Positions 43,831 through 51,496 of a DNA stretch of 64,000 nucleotides are shown here, piece by piece (the first letter of the stretch is position 1; every line of letters begins with the position of its first letter). Source of the stretch: Natronorubrum thiooxidans (lineage in GTDB: Archaea; Halobacteriota; Halobacteria; Halobacteriales; Natrialbaceae); contig NZ_FTNR01000004.1 in NCBI RefSeq assembly GCF_900156475.1, positions 62,001-126,000 of the forward strand, written 5' to 3'. The notes below the pieces were generated by a model. That model saw only the letters and a program-made list of their open reading frames with translations. It did not search any database and was not told the DNA's origin. Both the position numbers and the translations under genes were made by a program.

Positions 43831-44082
43831 ATGGAACTTGGCAACACGAAATCCCGCATCAAACACGTCTTGCTTCGAGCGCGATACGCGGCAATCGGTG
43901 CTGCGGTCGGGGCCGCACTCGGGGCCGTATTCAGTCGAAACGCTGCGAGTACTGGCGGTGCGATCGGTGCACTGGTCGGTGCGACGGTCGCAGACACTCG
44001 TGACACCGCGAGTTCGGTCCTCGAAGAGGCCAAAGAAAAAGAGATCTTCCCCCTCTCAAACGGCGACGAAGAGCACCGCTGA
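43831..44082 (+). CDS. Glycine-zipper protein, 83 residues
   Basis: Starts MELGNTKSRIKHVLLRARYA. A central Gly/Ala zipper (AAIGAAVGAALGAVFSR and GGAIGALVGATVADT) is likely to pack in the membrane as a helical hairpin; the tail is charged (EEAKEKEIFPLSNGDEEHR). The TATA-like TTTATG (43801-43806) is about 28 nt upstream. Function unknown. Confidence 0.7.
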   Translation: MELGNTKSRIKHVLLRARYAAIGAAVGAALGAVFSRNAASTGGAIGALVGATVADTRDTASSVLEEAKEKEIFPLSNGDEEHR

Positions 44083-44224
44083 ATTCCGAAAGCGACAACA
44101 ATTTCTCGATATGTTGACACACTTCGCCATCAAGGACGTGGTGTCGCTACTCTGTCGGTCGGGGTTGGTGACTGGTGCCGTATAGTCCGATACTGGTAAA
44201 AGTCCACGTCGAGTTGAATCGCTA

Positions 44225-45994
44225 ATGAGCGATGCAGGCGACGCCGGCGTGCCGGAGCCCCCGGAGCCACCAACGGACCAGGGTTCCATCCACGTTCTCG
44301 GGACGGCACACGTCTCGCAGGCGAGCGTCGACGACGTACACGAAACGATCGACCGTGAAGACCCGGACGTCGTCGCCGTCGAACTCGACGAGGGTCGATA
44401 CCGCCAGATGCAGGGTGGAACTCCGGAGGACATCGAGGCGAAAGACCTCCTCTCGGGAAACACCGTCTTTCAGTTTCTGGCCTACTGGATGCTTTCCTAC
44501 GTCCAGTCACGGCTCGGGGAGAAGTTCGACATCGAACCCGGGTCGGACATGCGTGCGGCAATCGAAGCCGCCGAACGCAACGAAAGCGGCGTTGCACTCG
44601 TCGATCGCGACATCCAGGTCACGATCCAGCGGTTCTGGCGTCGGCTTTCCGTTACCGAGAAACTGAAAATGGTCGGCGGGCTCGCCCTCGGGGTTACCGA
44701 TCCTCGAACCATCGGATTGGCCTTCGGTGCCGCTGGTGGACTCTTCGTCGGACTCGTTTTCGCCGCGTTTCTCGCCCCACTGCTGGGACTTGGCGACCTC
44801 TTCTTGCTCGGTGTCACCGGCGCGACATCGCTTCAGTACGTCGGCGGTGCCGTCGGCGGTGCCATCGGCGGTGCACTCATCGGCCTGCTCTTTTTACCTT
44901 CCCTCGAGGCGGCCGGCGAATCGACTGGCGGGCTTCTCGATGGGGTCTCGATACGGATACTCGCGGGCGTGGCGATCGGGATCAGTGGCTGTCTCGCGCT
45001 CGTTGCAACCGGAACCTTCGTCGGCCCGTTCTCGGCGAGTACCTTCGAAAGTGCCGGCGTCTACGCGATTCGAGGGACAGTCGGGATTCTCGCTGGGCTC
45101 GGAGTTGGCGTCGGCATCGGTGGACTCGTTGGCCTCGTCCTCGATGCCGGTGGCAGCGACGTCGAGGATATCGACGAAATAGACATCGAGGAGATGACCG
45201 ACGGCGACGTCGTCGCCGCGATGATGGAGGAGTTTCGCCGGTTCAGCCCCCGCGGCGCAAACGCTCTGATCGACGAGCGTGACGCCTACATCGCCAACCA
45301 TCTCCACGACCTTCGCGAGCAGGGGTACGACGTCGTCGCCGTCGTCGGTGCCGGACACAAAGCCGGGATCGAACGCCATCTCGCGAACCCGTCGGGAATT
45401 CCCACCCTCGAGTCGCTTACGGGGACGGCCTCCAAACGACGGTTCTCGCCGCTGAAAATCGTCGGCTATCTGGTTATGATCGGCTTCCTCGGCTTTTTTT
45501 TCCTGCTGATTATGGCCGGTGTCCAAGACCTCTTTTTGCTCCAGCTGTTTGCGGCGTGGTTCCTGTTCAACGGCTTTTTCGCGTTCACGCTCGCCAGACT
45601 CGCCGGCGCACGCTGGACCAGTGCGGGCGTCGGCGGCGCAATCGCGTGGCTGACCAGTATCAATCCGCTGTTGGCCCCTGGCTGGTTCGCCGGCTACGTT
45701 GAGCTCAGACACCGCCCCGTCAACATTCGGGATATCCAGACGTTGAACGAAATCGTCGGCGACACCGACCGACCTGTCGGGGAAGCGATGTCCGAGATGT
45801 TCGAGGTGCCGTTGTTCCGGCTCATCATGATCGTTGCACTGACCAACATCGGGAGCCTGATCGCGACCCTGCTGTTCCCGATCGTGGTGTTGCCGTGGCT
45901 GGCCCCCGAAATCGGCGGTGTCAACGCCCTGTTCGCCGAACTCCTCAGCGGCGCTGAAAACACCCTCGAGTTGCTCAGAGGGCTCCTGACATGA
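44225..45994 (+). CDS. TraB-family membrane protein
   Basis: A 589-residue protein. The N-terminal half holds the TraB/GumN (Tiki-like) domain: SIHVLGTAHVSQASVDDVHE, VVAVELDEGRYRQMQG, ALVDRDIQVTIQRFWRRL and a late block ANHLHDLREQGYDVVAVVGA. An inserted glycine-rich membrane region (GAAGGLFVGLVFAAFLAPLL and others) and several C-terminal spans follow. Related Tiki proteins are membrane metalloproteases; the archaeal members are uncharacterised. The stop overlaps the next gene by 4 bp, an M50 protease, suggesting a joint role. Confidence 0.88.
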   Translation: MSDAGDAGVPEPPEPPTDQGSIHVLGTAHVSQASVDDVHETIDREDPDVVAVELDEGRYRQMQGGTPEDIEAKDLLSGNTVFQFLAYWMLSYVQSRLGEKFDIEPGSDMRAAIEAAERNESGVALVDRDIQVTIQRFWRRLSVTEKLKMVGGLALGVTDPRTIGLAFGAAGGLFVGLVFAAFLAPLLGLGDLFLLGVTGATSLQYVGGAVGGAIGGALIGLLFLPSLEAAGESTGGLLDGVSIRILAGVAIGISGCLALVATGTFVGPFSASTFESAGVYAIRGTVGILAGLGVGVGIGGLVGLVLDAGGSDVEDIDEIDIEEMTDGDVVAAMMEEFRRFSPRGANALIDERDAYIANHLHDLREQGYDVVAVVGAGHKAGIERHLANPSGIPTLESLTGTASKRRFSPLKIVGYLVMIGFLGFFFLLIMAGVQDLFLLQLFAAWFLFNGFFAFTLARLAGARWTSAGVGGAIAWLTSINPLLAPGWFAGYVELRHRPVNIRDIQTLNEIVGDTDRPVGEAMSEMFEVPLFRLIMIVALTNIGSLIATLLFPIVVLPWLAPEIGGVNALFAELLSGAENTLELLRGLLT

Positions 45995-46647
45995 GCACTC
46001 GAACACGGCAACGGTCGAGCGCGGAGCTGAGTTTCAGCGACAAGGAACTGTTCGACCTCGCGCTGGCGTGGATCACGCTCTCGGTCGCGTTCGCGCTGTT
46101 GCTCGCCCCGATCCATGTTGGAGGCGCAACCATCGGTACCTTCGTGCTGATGGTCGGCTTGAGCTTCGTGACTGTCGGCGTCGCCTTCCTGTTACACGAA
46201 CTCGCGCACAAGGTCGTTGCAGTCGAGTACGGCCAGCTCGCGGAGTTCCGTGCCGACTACCAGATGCTGTTTCTGGCGATCATGAGCGCCCTCGTCGGCT
46301 TCCTTTTCGCCGCGCCCGGCGCGGTCTACCACCGCGGTCGGATCACCGAACGGGAGAACGGCCACATCGCGATCGCCGGGCCGGTGACGAATATCCTGCT
46401 CGCGCTCCTGTTTCTTCCGCTGTTGCTGTTCAGCGGGCTGCCCGGAATCGCCGGATTTCTGGGTGTAATCGGACACATGGGTGTCCTCATCAACCTCTTC
46501 CTTGCTGCGTTCAACATGATTCCGTTCGGTCCACTCGACGGCAAGTCGGTGCTCGGATGGAGCAAGCCGGCCTTCGGTGCCGTCTTCGGCATCGGCTTGG
46601 GTCTGCTCGCAGGATTCATCTGGATCTTTGGGATCTGGCCGTGGTGA
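45991..46647 (+). CDS. M50 site-2-type membrane zinc metalloprotease
   Basis: A 218-residue intramembrane protease. The zinc site is H69-E70-L-A-H73 (FLLHELAHKVVAVEYG), and the third ligand is the Asp of NMIPFGPLDGKSVLGW. At least four membrane spans; no PDZ domain. Members cut membrane-bound regulators. Its ATG overlaps the TraB stop by 4 bp (ATGA), so both are probably made together. It ends 108 bp before purM. Confidence 0.9.
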   Translation: MSTRTRQRSSAELSFSDKELFDLALAWITLSVAFALLLAPIHVGGATIGTFVLMVGLSFVTVGVAFLLHELAHKVVAVEYGQLAEFRADYQMLFLAIMSALVGFLFAAPGAVYHRGRITERENGHIAIAGPVTNILLALLFLPLLLFSGLPGIAGFLGVIGHMGVLINLFLAAFNMIPFGPLDGKSVLGWSKPAFGAVFGIGLGLLAGFIWIFGIWPW

Positions 46648-46755
46648 GCAGCCACCAGAACGCACGTCCGGGGCACTGTCTCGAGCCCCCTCTTACCGGG
46701 TAGCCTGGACCGCCGGACCGGTGATCTTTTGCTCACCCCGAGAGGTCGTTCAGAC

Positions 46756-47751
46756 ATGACCGATCCAGCGGCCGATGACACTGCGGCGGACCGACTCACC
46801 TACGCCGACACCGGCGTCGACATCGAAGCCAGCGAAGACGCAACAGCAGCGCTGCTCGAGGCCTTCGGCAGCGACCTGACGACCGAGTACGCGGGCCTGA
46901 TCGACATCGGCGACCGCTATCTCGCCCTGGCGACCGACGGCGTCGGCACGAAACTCATGGTCGCGGAAGCGATCGAGGACTTCTCGACGATCGGCATCGA
47001 CTGTATCGCGATGAACGTCAACGACCTCGTCGCCGCGGGCGTCGAACCCGTCGCCTTCGTCGACTACCTCGCGATCGACGAACCCGACGACAACCTCACC
47101 AACGAGATCGGCGAGGGGCTCGCCGTCGGCTTAGAAGAATCCGGGATGACCCTTCTCGGTGGCGAGACGGCTGTCATGCCCGACGTCATCAACGGCTTTG
47201 ACCTCGCGGGCACCTGTGCCGGCCTCGCCGGTAAAGACGAGATCCTCGAGGGCAACGCCCAAGTTGGCGACGTCCTCGTCGGCTTCGCCTCGAACGGGAT
47301 CCACTCGAACGGGCTGACACTCGCCCGCGAGGCCGTCACGCGCAACCACGAGTACACCGACGCGTTCCCACACGATGACGAGCGCACGATCGGTGAGGAA
47401 CTGCTGCGGCCGACGCGACTCTACACGGACTTACTCGAGCCGATGCGCGACCACGGCGTCCGGGCGGCGGCCCACATCACGGGCGGTGGCTGGACGAACC
47501 TGCTTCGGATGGGCGACAACCAGTACGTCATCGAGGACCCGTTCCCGGCCCAGCCGGTTTTCGAGTTCGTTCAGACGGAAGGGAAGGTCACCGATGAGGA
47601 GATGCACCGGACGTTCAATATGGGTACCGGCTTCGTCGTCGCCGTCCCCGAGGATCGGGCCGACGACCTCGTCGCCGAGACGGACGGGCAGGTTATCGGC
47701 CGCGTCGAAGAGGGCGAGTCGGTCGAGATCCGCGACCTCTCGTTGACCTGA
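46756..47751 (+). CDS. purM: Phosphoribosylformylglycinamidine cyclo-ligase (AIR synthetase)
   Basis: A 331-residue enzyme for step five of purine synthesis, closing FGAM to AIR with ATP. The family start is RLTYADTGVDIEASEDATAA, and nucleotide-binding blocks are DGVGTKLMVAEAIEDFSTIG, IAMNVNDLVAAGVEPVAFVD, LLGGETAVMPDVI and GFASNGIHSNGLTLAR. The ATG at 46756 (MTDPAADD) is chosen over 46729 on family length. Not linked to other pur genes here. Confidence 0.97.
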   Translation: MTDPAADDTAADRLTYADTGVDIEASEDATAALLEAFGSDLTTEYAGLIDIGDRYLALATDGVGTKLMVAEAIEDFSTIGIDCIAMNVNDLVAAGVEPVAFVDYLAIDEPDDNLTNEIGEGLAVGLEESGMTLLGGETAVMPDVINGFDLAGTCAGLAGKDEILEGNAQVGDVLVGFASNGIHSNGLTLAREAVTRNHEYTDAFPHDDERTIGEELLRPTRLYTDLLEPMRDHGVRAAAHITGGGWTNLLRMGDNQYVIEDPFPAQPVFEFVQTEGKVTDEEMHRTFNMGTGFVVAVPEDRADDLVAETDGQVIGRVEEGESVEIRDLSLT

Positions 47752-47848
47752 GACCGACGCGTCTCAGTTGCGACAGGAGCCACTGCTCGTCATTTTTAGA
47801 GCACAATGCTGGCAGCCGTTTTAGGCCAGTGGCAACCGTATCCACGAT

Positions 47849-48241
47849 ATGAGCGACACACGAGAACCAACGCAGTCACCGATTCCGGTGCGAACGGCTG
47901 CGTTCGCTGCTGGACTGGGGGCCTGGATCCTCTGGTCAGGCGTCATCCTGACGGGAACCGGGTTGATCATCGCGACCAACGTCGTTGCAGGGGCACTGAT
48001 CGCGCTCTTTGCCGCGTACACTGCGGGCTGGCCCGACGGCGGGCGACTGCCGGCGATTGCTGCGCCGCTGCTCGTGGCTCTCCTCGGGGTGTTGGTCATC
48101 GTGGCCCCGTTTGTCCTCGAGGTGACCATCCAGCGAGTCCTCTGGAGTAACGTCATTTCTGGGCTTCTGGTCGTGTTGCTGGCCGTTGGCAGCGTCTACG
48201 GGAGCTGGCAGTTGGCCCAATCGTCGGGAACCGGTGTCTGA
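47849..48241 (+). CDS. Four-span membrane protein (SPW-repeat-like)
   Basis: A 130-residue protein with four hydrophobic segments, RTAAFAAGLGAWILWSGVIL, IATNVVAGALIALFAAYTAG, LPAIAAPLLVALLGVLVIVA and SNVISGLLVVLLAVGSVYGS. The duplicated pattern of two-span units with Asn-Val(Ile)-x-Ala(Ser)-Gly resembles SPW-repeat proteins. A TATA-like TTTTAGG is about 27 nt upstream. Function unknown. Confidence 0.75.
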   Translation: MSDTREPTQSPIPVRTAAFAAGLGAWILWSGVILTGTGLIIATNVVAGALIALFAAYTAGWPDGGRLPAIAAPLLVALLGVLVIVAPFVLEVTIQRVLWSNVISGLLVVLLAVGSVYGSWQLAQSSGTGV

Positions 48242-48331
48242 GCCTGTCGATCCGAGACCGGTGGCCATCACGACAGGGGGTCGACCGATCGAGTGGTGAA
48301 TTATATACCCACTGGTCGCGTACCCGTCTCG

Positions 48332-48631
48332 ATGACTCCCCACATCCCTACTCGGACTGACGACCACAAGCGGGGCCGCGTTCCAGTCCAGACGCGTCTC
48401 GAGGAGACGACGGTGCGTCTCGAGCAGGCAGAGTCCCAGTTACGGGACGTGGTGGCTCGACTGGACCAGACCGAGTCCACGCTGCAGTTGCTTGAACGGA
48501 CGGTACATGCCGTTGCTCGGCAGTCGGATGTCTCGATCGGCGGTCCGTGTAATCGCTGTGAGCAGAGCTATCTCCTGATCGTCGATGGGATAATGCAGTG
48601 TCCGACGTGTGGCTACCGACGATCGATCTGA
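48332..48631 (+). CDS. Coiled-coil and zinc-ribbon protein, 99 residues
   Basis: Residues about 18-58 form a coiled coil (RLEETTVRLEQAESQLRDVV) and residues 73-99 a zinc ribbon (CNRCEQSYLLIVDGIMQCPT then CGYRR). The TATA box TTATATA (48301-48307) is about 28 nt before ATG 48332; the GTG at 48293 would lie ahead of it. Likely a dimeric metal-binding protein of unknown role. Confidence 0.75.
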   Translation: MTPHIPTRTDDHKRGRVPVQTRLEETTVRLEQAESQLRDVVARLDQTESTLQLLERTVHAVARQSDVSIGGPCNRCEQSYLLIVDGIMQCPTCGYRRSI

Positions 48632-48761
48632 GGTGGCGGCGGCTGGGCTGGTGGAGTATCTCGCAAGTCGCCTCATAGCGATGAAAAACCGATTCTGGCA
48701 GTCCTGCATTCCCTGTCGACCAAGTTCCAGAACCCGGTCGGTTAAATATTTGGTCACATGA

Positions 48762-48769
48762 GTTTTATA
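48762..48769 (+). promoter_or_regulatory. TATA box of the 47-residue ORF at 48791
   Basis: GTTTTATA centred about 25 nt before the ATG at 48791. Confidence 0.4.
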
Positions 48770-48790
48770 GCTTTTTGAGAGTAGCTAGCA

Positions 48791-48934
48791 ATGAGAATCC
48801 GTGCGGCGATGTTCTGGTGTTGGTTGAGTGTGTGTCTCGAGCAGGCGACAGCCTGCTGTGGCCGAGATATCGTATACGTGTCGCTGACTGTTCTCGCTGT
48901 CGAACTGATCAGTGACCGCTACGTTCTGACTTGA
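48791..48934 (+). CDS. Possible Cys/Trp-containing microprotein, 47 residues
   Basis: Starts MRIRAAMFWCWLSVCLEQAT, has a CC pair (ACCGRD), and ends LAVELISDRYVLT. The frame is short and not acidic, so by composition it is weak. It is supported by a TATA box exactly at leaderless distance and by lying in an otherwise empty 384-bp gap. It could instead be the promoter of an RNA. Confidence 0.35.
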   Translation: MRIRAAMFWCWLSVCLEQATACCGRDIVYVSLTVLAVELISDRYVLT

Positions 48935-49015
48935 TAGAGAGTCACCCAAACTGGGTGGCGGGAAAGGCTACCGGAAACCCAACGGGTCTATACGTCTTTG
49001 TGGTGGGTGTTCCTG

Positions 49016-49705
49016 ATGACGACAGTCGTCGAACTCGAGATTCCGGCTGACCGACTTGGGGCCGCTCGGACGTTTGATCGGGTACCGACGTTCGAGTGCC
49101 AGATCGGTGGGATGATCGGTGATTCACCCCCGCTGGTCTGGACGGCCGGTCCGGATATCGAAACCGTTCGCGAGGCACTTGAGGCGGATCCGTCGGTCGA
49201 CGTGATCGCGAGTTTAACCGACGGCGAACGGGAACAGCGGACTGTCGATGCAGATGATCGCGACCGCTGGCTGTTCCGACTCGAGTTTGGGGATGGCCTC
49301 AAGTTGTTCCAGCAGATCGTTGCGGAAAACGATGGGGCGATTCTGGCAGCGAGCGGCGAGAGCGGCACGTGGACAGTCAAACTGCTCTTTCACGAACGGG
49401 CGTCGCTCTCGGAGTGTTACTCGCTGTTCGAACAGTACGACTTTGACGTGGAGGTCACGCGGCTTGCTGGAACGAACGATTTTGCGAGTGCACAGACGCC
49501 GCTGACCGAGACACAGTACGAGACGATCTGTAAGGCTCACGAACTCGGTTACTTCGATATCCCTCGACAGATCACGCTCAAGGAACTCGCTGCGGAACTC
49601 GACGTCTCACACCAGGCGCTTTCGGAACGGCTCCGTCGATGTCACGCCGCCCTTGTCAGTGCCGAGTTGACCGATCGGATGACACCAGCGGCGATCGATC
49701 CGTAG
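49016..49705 (+). CDS. Bacterio-opsin activator-like HTH regulator
   Basis: A 229-residue regulator. Residues 1-155 are a BAT-type sensor region (TVVELEIPADRLGAARTFDR, WLFRLEFGDGLKLFQQIVAE). Residues about 165-225 are the HTH_10 domain (LTETQYETICKAHELGYFDI and ITLKELAAELDVSHQALSER). Such proteins regulate small gene sets in haloarchaea; this one lacks extra PAS/GAF or response-regulator parts. A TATA-like TCTATACG is about 27 nt before the ATG. Confidence 0.9.
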   Translation: MTTVVELEIPADRLGAARTFDRVPTFECQIGGMIGDSPPLVWTAGPDIETVREALEADPSVDVIASLTDGEREQRTVDADDRDRWLFRLEFGDGLKLFQQIVAENDGAILAASGESGTWTVKLLFHERASLSECYSLFEQYDFDVEVTRLAGTNDFASAQTPLTETQYETICKAHELGYFDIPRQITLKELAAELDVSHQALSERLRRCHAALVSAELTDRMTPAAIDP

Positions 49706-50128
49706 CGAGACGGACTCGGTACTGAGCAGCAAACGGGGAATCCTGTCGAACGACACGATTTCGGAGGGTACCACAAGAATACTCTTTGGCATTCAAATTT
49801 TTATCGGCATAGTTTGATGAATAGGCAATTATACACACAATAACAGCGTATCTACCGCAAGAGATAGCTTTATTATTGGATAGTACAAACCCAATGTTGT
49901 CGGTGTGGTAGCCGACCCCGCGACGGAGTACCGAGTCAACCAGTACGCGCCGCTCGCTCGTATGAAAGTACTGTGGTCACTCGTGGCTGTGTGGCCACAC
50001 AGAAACTCCGGCGACCGTTTCCCACGGTCCACCTCTACTTTCGACACCGAGGTTACACCGAGAGTGATCGATTCGATGAGCAGAATCACCAAGCTACTTA
50101 CCTGTTCTCTACGGCGATAATACCGACG
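49706..50128. other. AT-rich intergenic region with a perfect palindrome, 423 bp
   Basis: The stretch 49780-49890 is strongly AT-rich for this genome, with several TATA-like elements (AATTTTTATCGG, GCTTTATTATTGG). A frame at 49905-50120 exists but is basic and not protein-like. The palindrome CTGTGTGGCCACACAG is at 49987-50002. The region leads to the winged-helix membrane protein gene and may hold a regulated promoter or an unannotated RNA. Confidence 0.5.
49987..50002. promoter_or_regulatory. Perfect 16-bp palindrome, candidate operator
   Basis: CTGTGTGGCCACACAG reads identically on both strands. It lies 127 bp upstream of the gene at 50129 inside a non-coding, AT-rich region, which is unusual for a GC-rich perfect repeat and fits a dimeric regulator site. 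Confidence 0.4.
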
Positions 50129-50695
50129 ATGGTGAGTCTCACGTCCCAACGCCCAGAGATCGATAGTCAGTCCGCGTCTCGGGACACCGAGACGGCCGAT
50201 CATCAAGACCCGCTCGAGCCGGACGATATCTACCACCTCCTTCAGACCCGTCGCCGGCGCGACGTGCTTCGATATTTACACGCCGCCGATGGCCGGGTCC
50301 GACTGCGTGAACTCGCCGAGCAGATCGCTGCCTGGGAAGCGGAGACGACCGTCGAAAACCTGACTTCGAGTCAGCGCCAGCGCGTCTACATCTCGCTGTA
50401 CCAGACACATCTCCCGAAACTCGACACGCACGGGATCATCGAGTACGACAAGGATCGAGGCACGATCGAGCCGACGTCGCGTGTTTCCGAACTCGTTCCG
50501 TATCTGACCGGCCTCGAGACGTCGACCGACCGCGATCCATGGCCTCGCCGGTATGCGGGAGCTGTGGGGTGTTGTGGGCTGATCGTCGGAGCGATCGCGG
50601 GCGGACTCGTCTCGATCCCGTGGGTCGTCGCTGCGGTGAGCATCACCGTCGTTTTCACGCTGGTGACGACTCTTCATGCTTATTCTGTCCAGTAA
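50129..50695 (+). CDS. Winged-helix (DUF7344-type) protein with membrane anchor
   Basis: A 188-residue protein. Residues 28-125 look like a haloarchaeal winged helix: DPLEPDDIYHLLQTRRRRDV then LRYLHAADGRVRLRELAEQI, ISLYQTHLPKLDTHGIIEYD and a beta wing KDRGTIEPTS. Two C-terminal membrane spans (GAVGCCGLIVGAIAGGLVSI and VVAAVSITVVFTLVTTLHAY) anchor it. Membrane-anchored winged helices of this kind are common in haloarchaea. Target unknown. Confidence 0.82.
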   Translation: MVSLTSQRPEIDSQSASRDTETADHQDPLEPDDIYHLLQTRRRRDVLRYLHAADGRVRLRELAEQIAAWEAETTVENLTSSQRQRVYISLYQTHLPKLDTHGIIEYDKDRGTIEPTSRVSELVPYLTGLETSTDRDPWPRRYAGAVGCCGLIVGAIAGGLVSIPWVVAAVSITVVFTLVTTLHAYSVQ

Positions 50696-50750
50696 GCTCA
50701 TCTCGGTCTCGAGGAGACGCGACGAGAACACGGCGACAGTGCGACGACCG

Positions 50751-51206
50751 TCAATCGGCGCGGGAGAGTGGGGTCGCCGTGTTCGAGTCGTGGGCGTGTG
50801 CGTCAAGCGCCCGATGGGCGTAGAAGGCGACCGAGAAGTCCTGTGGGCTGGGAATCGCACAGGCGAGCCACCCGATCCCGACCGTCGTCACGATCGGTGA
50901 CTCGGCTGGGACGATGCCACTTGCACCCAACCCGAAGACGGGAACCGCGAGGGCGAGTGGCGCGAGCGCAGCAACTCGGAGGACCATGGCCGACTCTCGG
51001 CCGGTCGGGTGCGGCTGGACGACAGCCCACGGACAGCTCGTCAAAAGCCCGACGATGCCGTCGGTTCGTCCAGGAGCGTAGGTCACGGTGTAGTCGACGC
51101 TGGCGAGGGTCAAGACCAGCGCGTGTGCACACTCGTGAGCCACCAGGCCAATGACGACCGTCAGGACGAGGAGACTGCCAGCAACAACCACATTCGTTCC
51201 AATCAT
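50751..51206 (-). CDS. Minimal HExxH membrane protein (M50-like)
   Basis: A 151-residue hydrophobic protein. A first span carries the zinc motif H24-E25-C-A-H28 (VIGLVAHECAHALVLTLASV). A later ACAIPSPQDFSVAFYAH has an Asp in the position of the third ligand of site-2 proteases (P-x-P-x-D). At about four spans it is much shorter than usual M50 enzymes. Either a minimal protease or a zinc-binding relative. It converges on the winged-helix gene and is divergent from the GTPase gene. Confidence 0.7.
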   Translation of the reverse strand: MIGTNVVVAGSLLVLTVVIGLVAHECAHALVLTLASVDYTVTYAPGRTDGIVGLLTSCPWAVVQPHPTGRESAMVLRVAALAPLALAVPVFGLGASGIVPAESPIVTTVGIGWLACAIPSPQDFSVAFYAHRALDAHAHDSNTATPLSRAD

Positions 51207-51496
51207 GGCGATGCGTCAGACGGCCACCGGTCGGCGTGCTCCTGTGGGGCCATCCCACGCACTTGGTGTGAGGGAGTGGGGCCGCAAACCCATCCGGATT
51301 CATTTGTTCGAGTATTAATTACAGCCACACTGCTGGCCAACGCGTGCTGTATCGACCGCTTGCGACCACGAATGGGTCTCTCCCGGCCGAGATCGGGTGC
51401 GACGACCGAACGCAGCCCGCACGGTCGATGCGATCACGGAGTTCCTCGAGCGCGGGAATCGAAAGACAGTTTGAACGGACGATGCTACGGGGAGGC

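Noticed and set aside
49905-50120. A 71-residue plus-strand frame in the AT-rich gap before the winged-helix gene.
   Set aside because: Basic, poorly ordered translation with a GTG start and no promoter at the right spacing; it spans the palindrome.
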